Below, piece by piece: positions 8,437 through 16,945 of a stretch of 32,262 nucleotides of DNA. A program made the position numbers and the translations under genes. The stretch is from Desulfobacteraceae bacterium (GTDB taxonomy: Bacteria; Desulfobacterota; Desulfobacteria; Desulfobacterales; Desulfobacteraceae), in the NCBI GenBank assembly GCA_021107575.1, contig JAIOSM010000502.1:1-32262 (forward strand), written 5' to 3'. How positions within the stretch are numbered: position 1 is the first letter of the stretch; each line of letters begins with the position of its first letter. The notes under the pieces were generated by a model that ran no database searches, was not told the DNA's origin, and saw nothing but the letters and a program-made list of their open reading frames with translations.

Positions 8437-8474
8437 ATCATGAACTATGTAAGTTAAAACATATTAAAAGTCAA
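8431..8474 (-). promoter_or_regulatory. Promoter and overlapping palindrome of the MarR-type regulator
   Basis: On the minus strand a -35 box TTGACT (8469-8474) and a -10 box TACATA (8446-8451) are 17 bp apart. Directly after the -10 lies a perfect palindrome, GTTCAT-ATC-ATGAAC (8431-8445), whose one arm contains the start codon (8434-8436). The predicted transcript would start around 8439 with almost no leader, and no Shine-Dalgarno sequence is present. The layout fits an autoregulatory operator on a leaderless or nearly leaderless message. Confidence 0.5.
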
Positions 8475-8504
8475 GGATAATTTTTATTTAAAGGCGGGGC
8501 AATG

Positions 8505-8540
8505 AGCTGAATCCACCAATGCTTATCGACGGATTCAGCT
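8505..8540. repeat. Inverted repeat downstream of the OmpA-like gene
   Basis: Perfect 10-base arms AGCTGAATCC (8505-8514) and GGATTCAGCT (8531-8540) are separated by 16 bases. It lies 14 bp beyond the restored end of the OmpA-like gene on the minus strand and could form a hairpin that ends or stabilises that transcript. No clear T run follows, so it is not a textbook Rho-independent terminator. Confidence 0.45.
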
Positions 8541-8554
8541 AAAAGGTTTATAGA

Positions 8555-9715
8555 TTAACCAACAAAAACGACTGTTACTTCAGCGCGTCTTTCAAGAGCT
8601 TTTTGCAGTGGCTCTCCATTGGCTGAGAATCTGTATTACCCGGAAGAATTGATTTTAAATATAGACGGCTTTAACCCATTTTTTATAAGTTCATGGACAA
8701 CATTAGCTGCTCTTATTGCTCCAAGCTCAAAATTAGATGGGTATTTTTTAGTGTTAATGGAATCAATATCTGCATAGCCATTAACCAGAATTTGTACATC
8801 ATATGCTTTTAATAAATTTGCAAACCTCATAAAAAAAGGTTTGTATTCTTTAGCAATTTCTGCACTTCCAACAGGGAAAAGAATGGGAAGAGTTGTTTTA
8901 AGTTTTAGACATTCTCCGGTATCTGAAATATCTACCCAGTCACTAAGGCCTGCTTTTTTGATTTCAATAAATAGTTTGCTTTTATCAATACCATTCTTTT
9001 CAGCATAATTCTTAGCAATCGGTTTGAAAACGGATTTCTCTTCTATAATCTCTACAGCCTGAACTTTTTCAGATTTTGTAATAAGTTTTGGCTCTATTGT
9101 TTCTGCTGTTACTTTTTTCCCATCCTCAATCAAACCGGCATAGCGATCCAAAAGGCTTTCAAGTCTCTGGGTTTCGCTCGATAACTTTTCAAAGTATGCA
9201 TTCTTTTGTATGTCATTTTCAGATTGATTTAATTCAGAAGGAGTCTTGTTTTCTAAAACCTCTTTTTTTTGTCCATGAATTGTTTCTTCCTGAATTATTC
9301 CCTTCTCAGCCCTGCTCTCTTGAATACTGTATTTCTCTTTTTTTAATATCCGATTATTTATTTCATCAAGAAAAGATTCAACAAGTGCATAATACCTGCT
9401 TCTCTCTTTTTGTAAGCGTCTGATATTATATTTTTTCTCTTTTATTGATCTGAAAAAACTATATGGGACTTTCCTTTCTGAATCCTTTATCCGCTCCATG
9501 TTAAGGTAAAGCCAATCCATCTCATCCATAATACTTTTTATTTGTTCATTTATATTTTCTATCTTGCTCTCATACTGTTTAACTCTTTCGTATAAATCTG
9601 TAGACTTATGCAGGTTACTGTTAAGTATCGCATTGGAATATTCCGTAGACCATGCAGATGAAGCAAGGACTAAAAGGAATGAGAACAATATAACAAAAAT
9701 CTTTAATATTTTCAT
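8555..9715 (-). pseudogene. OmpA/MotB-like peptidoglycan-binding envelope protein, interrupted by an in-frame TAA
   Basis: The protein has a signal peptide (MKILKIFVILF ... SSAWS), a long charged helical middle likely to form a coiled coil (about residues 30-200), and a C-terminal OmpA-like domain. That domain has FPVGSAEI, then ILVNGYAD and NFELGAIRAANVV, which resemble MotB/OmpA peptidoglycan-binding motifs. The frame stops at a TAA at 8636-8638 after INSSG. Reading on in the same frame gives YRFSANGEPLQKALERRAEV and a natural stop at 8555. That is exactly the missing GEYRP...RRVE end of the domain, so a GAA or GAG codon seems to have become TAA. I chose the ATG at 9715, preceded by GGAGGT, over a TTG at 9727 that overlaps this ribosome site. 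The interrupted product has 359 residues; the restored one would have 386. It lies 20 bp after the lipoprotein gene and is likely in one operon with it. Confidence 0.75.
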
Positions 9716-9735
9716 GACTACCTCCAAAATGATTT

Positions 9736-10242
9736 TTATGAAGGTGCTAAAACTGGTTCAACATCATCACCAATACCAGCAGGCCACCAAATCATACCTT
9801 TTCTTGAAAAATTAACCCTAAGGCGCATACGTACCTGAGTTATGCCATACCTGCCATCTGTTATTTCAACAATCTCTGTGCCTCTAAGCCATGACTGTGT
9901 ATGAGTACGAACAAGGTCATGATCAACAGTACCTCGACCTGCTCTCATAAATGCGTCGATATATACACCACGAAGTTTTTCAGCAAGCTGCCTGTACCCG
10001 TCTGCCACAGCAGCTCTTTCCGCCATCAGCACAGCTTCTCCTTTTGTCAGGGCATCTTCAGGTTCTATACCTTTCCCAATCACAAAAAATGTTACAACTC
10101 TATGTCTGTTAGCTGCTCCGTCTGGAGGTCCTAGAACCTTGCCCGGCGCGCTTCCAATATTCTTGGAAGATGATGACTGACAACCAGTCAAAACAAACAT
10201 TGCTGCCAAAAAAATAAATAATAAAGCAATGATTTTTTTCAT
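9736..10242 (-). CDS. LPP20-like lipoprotein
   Basis: This is a 168-residue lipoprotein. The start is set at the ATG at 10242, which follows GGGGAAAG; a longer reading from 10299 would add an unlikely 19-residue head before the signal peptide. The signal peptide MKKIIALLFIFLAAMFVLTGC ends in the lipobox LTGC with Cys21. The mature part contains GKGIEPEDALTKGEAVLMAERAAVADGYRQLAEKL, in outline, followed by RGVYID and a strand ITQVRMRLRV. This resembles the LPP20 lipoprotein fold known from Helicobacter and many other bacteria. The role of the family is not well defined; an outer-membrane or periplasmic anchor function is likely. It precedes the OmpA-like gene and is divergent from the secreted-protein gene at 10361. 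Confidence 0.72.
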   Translation of the reverse strand: MKKIIALLFIFLAAMFVLTGCQSSSSKNIGSAPGKVLGPPDGAANRHRVVTFFVIGKGIEPEDALTKGEAVLMAERAAVADGYRQLAEKLRGVYIDAFMRAGRGTVDHDLVRTHTQSWLRGTEIVEITDGRYGITQVRMRLRVNFSRKGMIWWPAGIGDDVEPVLAPS

Positions 10243-10316
10243 TTTTCTTTCCCCGCTGTTAATTATTAAATAATTTAATTTTCTTTTCATCAATGGCATA
10301 GTTTCGCTTGATGTGG

Positions 10317-10341
10317 TAATAATAGCTTAATCCGATTATTA
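10317..10341. promoter_or_regulatory. Inverted repeat in the divergent intergenic region
   Basis: Arms TAATAAT and ATTATTA are separated by 11 bases, in the 118-bp gap between the lipoprotein gene and the divergent secreted-protein gene, about 20 bp before the latter's start. It could be a shared operator. In such AT-rich sequence a chance repeat is also possible, and I see no strong promoter boxes on either side. Confidence 0.25.
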
Positions 10342-10360
10342 ACAGGTACATACAAAAATT

Positions 10361-10909
10361 ATGCCTAAATTTTTAAAAAAGCCAATTATTCCTTTCTTAA
10401 CAAGCATTGTTTTACAATTAATCATTATTTTTGCGCCGTCTTTGACCTGTGCTGATAAAGGGATTGAACTGTATTATATAAGATATGATGTCAAAACTTC
10501 AAAACATCAAATTGTTAATACAAACCTTATTATGATACCTGGCGAAAATGAATTCAGGGCGGAAAAATTTTCTATTATTGACACCTATGGAGCAATATAT
10601 GCAACATCTAATGAATCGGAAAATACCTTAACGCAATTCGCAAAAGAGAATGCGATTATTGAATTATTAAGAAAAAATGGACTGCGCTCTGTAAAAAGCA
10701 AAGACTACGACACTGTAGTAAGCTATGAAGGCGCCATCAAAACTCCTGTAATTATTATTGATAAAGGTTTTGTCAAGAAGAACAATACATACTTTGTCAA
10801 AGCCCAGGTCACTTTTAGCCCGGTCGCTTTTCCTGATAAATGGAAAAATTTAAAAACCAAAAGCAGAATAAAAAAATTCTTCTCAAATTTTATTTCTTTT
10901 TTCAAATAA
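10361..10909 (+). CDS. Small secreted protein of unknown function
   Basis: I do not recognise a named family in this 182-residue protein. Residues 1-31 form a signal peptide (basic head, hydrophobic core about 9-26, likely cleaved after TCA). The mature part is a mixed alpha/beta domain: EFRAEKFSIID, then a helix LTQFAKENAIIELLRKNGL, then a strand pair VIIIDKGFV and TYFVKAQVTF, and a basic tail rich in Lys and Phe. The helix followed by an outward strand is reminiscent of the LPP20-like domain in the divergent lipoprotein, so a shared fold is possible but unproven. No good ribosome site precedes the ATG. It ends 97 bp before the aminopeptidase gene. Confidence 0.65.
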   Translation: MPKFLKKPIIPFLTSIVLQLIIIFAPSLTCADKGIELYYIRYDVKTSKHQIVNTNLIMIPGENEFRAEKFSIIDTYGAIYATSNESENTLTQFAKENAIIELLRKNGLRSVKSKDYDTVVSYEGAIKTPVIIIDKGFVKKNNTYFVKAQVTFSPVAFPDKWKNLKTKSRIKKFFSNFISFFK

Positions 10910-11006
10910 GGCAACATATCTATATTTACTTTATTACTAATTTATTCTAATATTTGGAATATTATAAGCACAGGGCAATTGACCCAATTAAACTTAAGAG
11001 GGGAAA

Positions 11007-12434
11007 ATGAATAAAAAAGAAATTGAAAAGCTTGAAAAAAATATTTTAAAAAAAGATAAAAGTGCCTTTGATTATTTAAATAAAAAAGAAACATCTTTTG
11101 CCTTTTCCTTTGCAGAAAAATATAAAACTTTCCTTGATAATGCAAAAACAGAACGGGAAGCTGTGAATGAAATTATAAAAAGGGCAGAAGCAAAAGGGTT
11201 TATTAATATTAATAATGCATTAAAGAAAAAATCTTTAAAGAGTAAAAAATTCTATAAGATTTTTAAGGGCAAAACCGTGGGACTTGCAGTTTTAGGAAAA
11301 AAACCTGTTGAAAATGGACTGAACATTATAGCTTCCCATATAGATTCACCAAGACTTGACCTCAAACAGAACCCTTTATATGAAGATCTTGATTTAGTGC
11401 TCATGAAAACCCATTATTATGGGGGTATAAGAAAATATCAATGGCTTAACGTACCACTGGCACTACATGGAACAATTATTAAAGCTGACGGGGGGAAACT
11501 TGATATCAATATTGGAGAAGATATAGAAGACCCAATTTTTGCTGTTTCAGATCTCTTACCTCATCTTGCAGGTAAACTTCAACAAAATAAAAAAGTCTCT
11601 GATGTCTTTGAAGGTGAAAAGTTGAATATCCTTTGTGGAAGTGTGCCTTTGGGAGATGATAAAATAAAAAACAGATTCAAACTTGGTGTATTAAAACTTC
11701 TTTATGACAAATATGGAATAAGAGAAGAAGATTTTGTCAGTGCTGAAATAGAGGCTGTCCCGGCAGCAAAGGCAAGGGATATCGGATTTGACCGATCAAT
11801 GATAGGAGCCTATGGACAAGATGACCGCATTTGTGCTTTTACAGCGCTTGAGGCTCTATTCGCTCTAAAAAGCCCCTCTAAATCGGCCATGGCTCTCTTT
11901 TTTGACAAAGAGGAAATTGGAAGTGAAGGAAACACCGGCGCAAAGTCAGGCTTTGCTGAAGATTTTGTTTTAGAACTTCTTATAGTAAACAGAGAAAAAC
12001 CTGATTATAGAACCATGAGAAATAGCATATTAAACTCTCAATGCATCTCTGCAGACGTCAATGCTGCAATGGACCCTGATTTTAAAGAAGTCCATGACAA
12101 AATGAATGCAGCAAAACTTGGAGCAGGTATCTGTATTACAAAATATACAGGCGCCCGCGGCAAATCAGGCGCCAGTGATGCCAGTGCTGAACTTATAGGA
12201 AAAATAATAAAACTCCTTAACAAAAACAAAGTAGTATGGCAGACAGGTGAGCTTGGAAAAGTGGACGAAGGTGGTGGAGGTACTCTTGGGAAATTTCTCG
12301 CAGAATCAGGTATGGACGTCCTGGACTGCGGCCCTTCACTCCTTTCAATGCACTCTCCTCTTGAGATATCAAGTAAAGCTGATCTCTATATGACTTATAA
12401 AGGATATAAAAGCTTTTTTGCACCTAATAAATAA
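11007..12434 (+). CDS. M18-family zinc aminopeptidase
   Basis: This is a cytoplasmic di-zinc aminopeptidase of family M18 (475 residues, full length), which removes N-terminal acidic or other residues from peptides. The metal and active-site motifs are in place: IASHIDSPRLDLK with His111, YGQDDRICAF, FDKEEIGSEG, SADVNAAMDP, and near the end CGPSLLSMHSPLEISSKADLY with the late histidine ligand. The sequence is closer to the APEB-like branch than to yeast aspartyl aminopeptidase, so the exact specificity is uncertain. A good ribosome site (AGAGGGGAAA) lies just before the ATG. The next gene starts 6 bp after its stop, so the two are probably coupled. Confidence 0.9.
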   Translation: MNKKEIEKLEKNILKKDKSAFDYLNKKETSFAFSFAEKYKTFLDNAKTEREAVNEIIKRAEAKGFININNALKKKSLKSKKFYKIFKGKTVGLAVLGKKPVENGLNIIASHIDSPRLDLKQNPLYEDLDLVLMKTHYYGGIRKYQWLNVPLALHGTIIKADGGKLDINIGEDIEDPIFAVSDLLPHLAGKLQQNKKVSDVFEGEKLNILCGSVPLGDDKIKNRFKLGVLKLLYDKYGIREEDFVSAEIEAVPAAKARDIGFDRSMIGAYGQDDRICAFTALEALFALKSPSKSAMALFFDKEEIGSEGNTGAKSGFAEDFVLELLIVNREKPDYRTMRNSILNSQCISADVNAAMDPDFKEVHDKMNAAKLGAGICITKYTGARGKSGASDASAELIGKIIKLLNKNKVVWQTGELGKVDEGGGGTLGKFLAESGMDVLDCGPSLLSMHSPLEISSKADLYMTYKGYKSFFAPNK

Positions 12435-12439
12435 TCAGA

Positions 12440-13657
12440 ATGAATAATAATAAGACCTTAGTATTTTTCTTTCTTCTACTTTTTTCAATGTTCTCAGTTT
12501 GTGCTTTGTTCTCTCCTGTATGGGCTGGAAATTCTAATATTGGTTTTCTCCTTACTGATAAAACCGGGAAAGCATTGCTTTCTGAAAACCCAAATAAACC
12601 TTTGATCCCTGCATCAATACTAAAAATAGTCACCTCAGTTGCTGCAATCTCTTATCTTGGCGAAGAGTATAGATATCAAACGCATTTTTATTATGATTAC
12701 CAAAGTTCAAATCTTTTTATAAAAGGGTTTGGAGATCCTTTATTTATATCTGAAAAAATAAAAAAAGCATGCAAACTCCTGGCATTAAAACTAAAAAAAG
12801 AAAGAATAGAAGCTATAAACAATATTATTCTTGACCATTCTTTTTTTGAAGGCCAGATCACTATTCCCGGGAGAAACGATACGCTAAACCCCTATGACGC
12901 CTTTCAAGGCGCGTTGTGTGCAAATTTTAACACTATTTTTTTTAAAACAGATAATACTTGCAATAAATTTGTAAGTGCTGAAGATCAGACTCCTTTGCTG
13001 GAAGTATTTAAAGACAAAATAATTGCAACCAACCTTAAACAAGGCAGGATTACCCTTTCAAAAAAAGAGAGCCGAATCTACTCTGGACTTCTCATTAAAT
13101 ACTTTCTTGAAAAAGAGGGGATCATGGTTTCCGGTGGAGTTCAATCGAGTGAAGTTCTATCAGGTGAGATTGATACAAAAAAACAGCTTTTTTTGATTTA
13201 CTCTTCAGATATAGATTTAAAAAAAATAATTCGAAATCTTTTAGAATATTCAAATAATTTCATTGCCAACCAGGTTTTATTAACTTTGGGAGCTCATGTT
13301 TCAGGCCCACCTTCTAATCTTAAAAACTCGACCTCTGCTGTCAACTCTTTTTTATCTTCTTCTTTTCAAAACATCAGTATTAAATATGTTGAAGGTTCCG
13401 GAATATCACATAAGAACAGGCTTTCGTGTAAGGATATGATCACAATTTTGATAAGATTCAAACCCTGGCACAATTTATTGAAAAAAGATAATCATGGATT
13501 CTATAAGACAGGCACACTTTCAGGGATAAGAACAAGAGCAGGTTATATCATAGGAAAGGACAACTCTTTGTATCCATATGTAATTATGATAAATCAGAGG
13601 AATAAAGGATATAAGAATATTTTAAAAAAAATGGAGGGAATAGTTGCAGACCTCTAA
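12440..13657 (+). CDS. dacB: D-alanyl-D-alanine carboxypeptidase/endopeptidase, PBP4 type (family S13)
   Basis: This periplasmic penicillin-binding protein of class C type 4 trims peptidoglycan stem peptides and cuts cross-links. The 405-residue chain begins with a signal peptide (hydrophobic about 6-29, ending VWAG). The three serine-enzyme motifs are present and in order: SxxK as PASILK with Ser59 and Lys62, SxN as EYSNNF with Ser271 and Asn273, and KTG as FYKTGTLSG at 356-358. The insert domain between the first two motifs is shorter than in the 477-residue E. coli enzyme. It starts 6 bp after the M18 peptidase and has no own ribosome site that I can see, so translation may be coupled. It converges with folE2, with 5 bp between them. 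Confidence 0.88.
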   Translation: MNNNKTLVFFFLLLFSMFSVCALFSPVWAGNSNIGFLLTDKTGKALLSENPNKPLIPASILKIVTSVAAISYLGEEYRYQTHFYYDYQSSNLFIKGFGDPLFISEKIKKACKLLALKLKKERIEAINNIILDHSFFEGQITIPGRNDTLNPYDAFQGALCANFNTIFFKTDNTCNKFVSAEDQTPLLEVFKDKIIATNLKQGRITLSKKESRIYSGLLIKYFLEKEGIMVSGGVQSSEVLSGEIDTKKQLFLIYSSDIDLKKIIRNLLEYSNNFIANQVLLTLGAHVSGPPSNLKNSTSAVNSFLSSSFQNISIKYVEGSGISHKNRLSCKDMITILIRFKPWHNLLKKDNHGFYKTGTLSGIRTRAGYIIGKDNSLYPYVIMINQRNKGYKNILKKMEGIVADL

Positions 13658-13662
13658 GCTTT

Positions 13663-14454
13663 CTAAATCTCACCTTTTTCAATATAAGCGTAGGCGCTGT
13701 GATTATGAATGGATTCAAAATTTTCAGCACTTACTGCAAACCATGTAATATTATTATCAGCTATCAACTCAGATGCAACTTCCCTTACAAGATCTTCCAC
13801 AAACATGGGTTTATCATAAGCATGCTCTGTCACATATTTTTCATCTTCTCTTTTAAGTACAGAATAAAGCTCACATGATGCTGATTTTTCAACAATATCA
13901 ACAATATCCTCTATCCAGATAAACTTTTTAAATCTTGCGCTTACAAGCACCTGACCACGTTGATTATGAGCACCATAATCGCTTATTTCTTTTGAACATG
14001 GACAAACTGATGTTACAGGGACTGCAACCTTTAAAATAAGATCCCTGTTTTTTTCTCTACCTGATGAACTTATGCCTGAAGAACCTATGATTGTGCAATA
14101 ATAATCCATAAGTCCGGATGTGCCTGATTTAGGAGCTGTTTTACTGATAAAATAAGGAAAAGCAATCTCAATATGAGAAGATTTTGCCCCTAATGTTTCT
14201 TTCATATCTTCTAGAATACTTGTTAAAGATTCTAAGGAGACTTGTTGCCTGAAAACATGGAGCATTTCAACAAACCTGCTCATGTGAGTGCCTTTTAACT
14301 GGTGAGGCAGATCAACAAACATGCTGATTTTCGCAACAGTAGATTGAAACCCTTTTGATTTATCACGCACCTTAATAGGATACAATAATTCTTTGATACC
14401 AACCTTATCAATTGGAATATTCCTGAAATCAGGCTGGTTTTGCATATCAATCAT
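13663..14454 (-). CDS. folE2: GTP cyclohydrolase FolE2 (type IB)
   Basis: The product converts GTP to dihydroneopterin triphosphate, the first step to tetrahydrofolate and, in many bacteria, queuosine. The 263-residue length is normal for the family. Marks seen are the N-terminal PDFRNIPIDKVGIKEL, FVDLPHQLKGTHMSRFVE, the metal/active-site cysteine motif VTSVCPCSKEIS, HNQRG, and near the end PMFVEDLVREVA. It is unrelated in sequence to classical zinc-dependent FolE and can use other metals, which in known cases helps under zinc shortage. It overlaps the TtcA-like gene by 8 bases and is the last gene of the leftward housekeeping run. Confidence 0.94.
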   Translation of the reverse strand: MIDMQNQPDFRNIPIDKVGIKELLYPIKVRDKSKGFQSTVAKISMFVDLPHQLKGTHMSRFVEMLHVFRQQVSLESLTSILEDMKETLGAKSSHIEIAFPYFISKTAPKSGTSGLMDYYCTIIGSSGISSSGREKNRDLILKVAVPVTSVCPCSKEISDYGAHNQRGQVLVSARFKKFIWIEDIVDIVEKSASCELYSVLKREDEKYVTEHAYDKPMFVEDLVREVASELIADNNITWFAVSAENFESIHNHSAYAYIEKGEI

Positions 14455-15154
14455 CTATAACTTGTCCCATTGCCTTAAAAACATTACCTTTTATATGACT
14501 GTTTTCCTGATATAAATTATTAAGCATCTCCCTTACAGCTTTTCTTTTTGATGTAGAATTGCTGGGGCATGTATTAATAAACTCAGGAATATCTGATTTT
14601 GAACAAAATTCTATAATCTTATCCTTTTCAATATAACTCATAGGTCTTATTATTTGAAATTTATCATTAAAAAAAGATTGTCCAGGCTTCATAGTCCCTA
14701 ACTTACCCGCATAAAACATATTAATAAAAAAGGTCTCAATAATATCATCTTTATTATGCCCCAATGCAATTTTTTTGCACCCTAGTTCCTGCGCTATTTC
14801 AAAAAGTCGTTTCCTCCTCAATCTGGAACATAAAAAGCATGGGTTCTCTTTATTCTTTTCAGAATGTGCATATACTCCATAATCAGTATATTCCATCCTG
14901 ATAGCACCATAATGTTTGTTTATATACGCCTCAAGCTCTTTAGCAAATGAATGCTCAAATCCTAAATCGATATAAACAGGAAAAACAGTAAACTCAACAG
15001 GGGCTTTTTTTTGGAAAGAAAATAAAATATTTAAAAGAGCCAGGCTATCCTTCCCACCGGAAACACCAACTAAGATATTATCTTTATCCAAAATCATACT
15101 GTAATCATAAATTGCTTTGCCCACAGCATGATTAATTTTTTTTTTAAGGCTCAA
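14447..15154 (-). CDS. ttcA: TtcA-like tRNA 2-thiolation protein (PP-loop ATPase)
   Basis: This PP-loop ATPase of the TtcA/TtuA group (235 residues) thiolates a tRNA base, C32 in the case of TtcA. The PP-loop VSGGKDSLALL is at 31-41. A CFLCSRLRRKRLFEIA motif (C-x2-C) and ALGHNKDDIIETFFINMF follow, as in TtcA, where the cysteines hold an iron-sulfur cluster. It is shorter than E. coli TtcA (311 residues), as is usual in this group. The start is a TTG at 15154 with no clear ribosome site, 8 bp after the rpoZ stop. A run of ten A lies in codons 4-7. The precise modified base is not certain from sequence alone. Confidence 0.85.
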   Translation of the reverse strand: MSLKKKINHAVGKAIYDYSMILDKDNILVGVSGGKDSLALLNILFSFQKKAPVEFTVFPVYIDLGFEHSFAKELEAYINKHYGAIRMEYTDYGVYAHSEKNKENPCFLCSRLRRKRLFEIAQELGCKKIALGHNKDDIIETFFINMFYAGKLGTMKPGQSFFNDKFQIIRPMSYIEKDKIIEFCSKSDIPEFINTCPSNSTSKRKAVREMLNNLYQENSHIKGNVFKAMGQVIDD

Positions 15155-15162
15155 TAAGGTTA

Positions 15163-15366
15163 CTATTCCGGGCTATCCTCATTTTTTTTAACTGTAACTC
15201 TGTTGGCAGCTATCTCACGCAAAACAGTAACAACATCTTTATTCTTGGATTTTATTAAAAAATCCGCTCCCTCTCTAACCTGTCTTACTCGTTTAGCCGC
15301 CAGGTGAACAAGTTGAAACCTGTTCTCAACATTTTGCAAACAATCTTCAATTGTAACTCTTGCCAA
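15163..15366 (-). CDS. rpoZ: RNA polymerase omega subunit
   Basis: This 67-residue protein is the small omega subunit, which supports folding and assembly of the beta-prime subunit. The marks are [20 protein letters not shown], the [12 protein letters not shown] helix, and [13 protein letters not shown], all in the places expected for omega. The preceding AAGGAGG-like sequence is a strong ribosome site. It lies 16 bp after greA, in a transcription-related pair inside the long lon-to-folE2 run. Confidence 0.95.
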   Translation of the reverse strand: MARVTIEDCLQNVENRFQLVHLAAKRVRQVREGADFLIKSKNKDVVTVLREIAANRVTVKKNEDSPE

Positions 15367-15382
15367 AGGTAAACCTCCTTAT

Positions 15383-15850
15383 TTATAAAATATCAATGAC
15401 TTCATAAAGCCTTTTCCCACCAGGCGCCTGAAGAACTACTTCATCACCTGGTTTTTTACCAAGCAGTGCTCTCCCAAGTGGTGAAGCAACTGATATTTTT
15501 CCTTTTTGGATATCTGCTTCATCCTCTCCCACAATCTGATATTCAACTTCTTCTTCTGAATCAATATTTTCAACCAGTACTTTACAAGAGAACCTCACAG
15601 CGTCTCTGTTTATACTGCTTGGATCAATGACTTCAGCATTAGCTAATTTATATCCGATTTCACCAATCCTACCCTGAATAAACGACTGTTTCTCTTTTGC
15701 AGCATCAAATTCTGCATTTTCTGAAAGATCGCCATGGGACCTTGCAATTGCAATTGCCTTAATATTCTCCGGTCGATCAACACTTTTTAATTTTTTAAGC
15801 TCTGCCTGTAAAGCTTCATATCCTTGCTTAGTTATTGGTATTCTATCCAA
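15383..15850 (-). CDS. greA: Transcript cleavage factor GreA
   Basis: GreA enters the secondary channel of backtracked RNA polymerase and helps cut the transcript 3' end. The 155-residue length is standard. The N-terminal coiled coil holds GYEALQAELKKLK and the hallmark acidic tip ARSHGDLSENAEFDAAKE, with the two catalytic acids (Asp and Glu in DLSENAEFD). The C-terminal FKBP-like domain contains YQIVGEDEAD and SPLGRALLGKKPGDEV. It lies 17 bp after asd and 16 bp before rpoZ. Confidence 0.96.
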   Translation of the reverse strand: MDRIPITKQGYEALQAELKKLKSVDRPENIKAIAIARSHGDLSENAEFDAAKEKQSFIQGRIGEIGYKLANAEVIDPSSINRDAVRFSCKVLVENIDSEEEVEYQIVGEDEADIQKGKISVASPLGRALLGKKPGDEVVLQAPGGKRLYEVIDIL

Positions 15851-15867
15851 ACTTTACTCTCCGTAAT

Positions 15868-16890
15868 TTACAAATATTTTTCTGCTAAAAGCCTGCCTAT
15901 CTGGACAGTGTTAGTTGCAGCACCTTTTCTAATATTATCAGAAACGATCCAAATATCGATTCCATTCTCAATACTTAAATCCTGCCTTATTCTCCCAACA
16001 AATGTCAAATCGTTACCATGGGCATCTAAAGCAAGAGGATAAACATTATTTTGGGGATCATCAAGCACCTTTACACCAGGTGCGGTATTAAGGACACCTC
16101 GTATCTGTTCACAAGTTGCATGTTCTTTAGTCTCAATATTCACAGACTCAGAATGAGAATTAAAGACAGGAACTCTCACAGCAGTAGCTGTTATCATTAT
16201 AGTTTCATCATTAAGAATCTTTCTTGTCTCATTAACCATTTTCATCTCTTCTTTTGAATATCCGGAATCAAGAAAAGAATCTATATGTGGGAGCGCATTA
16301 AAGGCTATTGGATGTGGATAAACTTTTGCTACAGGAGATTTACCCTCCATAACAGCTCTTACCTGCTCTCTCAGCTCATTTACAGCTTTCACACCAGAGC
16401 CTGAAACAGCTTGATAAGTCGAAATAACAAGCCTTTTAATACCAAAATTTCTATAAATCGGATTTAAAGCAACAACCATCTGTATGGTTGAACAATTTGG
16501 ATTAGCAATAATGCCTTTATTTTTATATTGGGCAACAGCATCAGGATTAACTTCCGGGACAACAAGGGGAATATCAGTATCCATACGCCAGGCACTGGAA
16601 TTATCCACTACCACGCACCCGGCTTCTGCTGAGGCTGGTGCGAACTCCAAACTTGTAGAACCTCCGGCTGAAAAAAGTGCAATATCATATCCTTTAAATG
16701 AATTCTTTGTCATCTCCTCTACAACAAAAGTTTCATCTCTAAATTTTATTTTTTTACCGGCAGAACGGCTTGATGCAAGAAGTTTAAAATTATTAATAGG
16801 AAAACTCTGTTCTTCAAGGCAGGTCAGCATTTGAGCACCTACTGCTCCGGTCGCCCCTGCAACAATAACATTTAATTTTTTCTCAACCAT
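15868..16890 (-). CDS. asd: Aspartate-semialdehyde dehydrogenase
   Basis: The enzyme reduces aspartyl phosphate with NADPH to aspartate semialdehyde, the branch point to lysine, diaminopimelate, methionine and threonine. The 340-residue protein starts with the nucleotide-binding AGATGAVGAQM (11-21). It has SAGGSTS, DNSSAWRMD, and the active-site IANPNCSTIQM with Cys133, then the substrate motif SGSGVKAVNEL and the late VRVPVFNSHSESV with its histidine. A GGAG ribosome site lies before its ATG. It follows pssA by 55 bp. Diaminopimelate supply links it loosely to the cell-wall genes in the window, but the operon partner genes are mixed housekeeping functions. Confidence 0.96.
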   Translation of the reverse strand: MVEKKLNVIVAGATGAVGAQMLTCLEEQSFPINNFKLLASSRSAGKKIKFRDETFVVEEMTKNSFKGYDIALFSAGGSTSLEFAPASAEAGCVVVDNSSAWRMDTDIPLVVPEVNPDAVAQYKNKGIIANPNCSTIQMVVALNPIYRNFGIKRLVISTYQAVSGSGVKAVNELREQVRAVMEGKSPVAKVYPHPIAFNALPHIDSFLDSGYSKEEMKMVNETRKILNDETIMITATAVRVPVFNSHSESVNIETKEHATCEQIRGVLNTAPGVKVLDDPQNNVYPLALDAHGNDLTFVGRIRQDLSIENGIDIWIVSDNIRKGAATNTVQIGRLLAEKYL

Positions 16891-16945
16891 TTAAGAGAAC
16901 TCCTCCAAATTAATGCACCAATGGATCAATTAAATTCTTAATTTT

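Noticed and set aside
10243-10299. A 19-residue N-terminal extension of the LPP20-like lipoprotein.
   Set aside because: It would put charged residues ahead of a complete signal peptide. The internal ATG at 10242 has a proper ribosome site.
16484-16834. 116-codon plus-strand frame opposite asd.
   Set aside because: It is an antisense shadow. asd is complete with all catalytic motifs.
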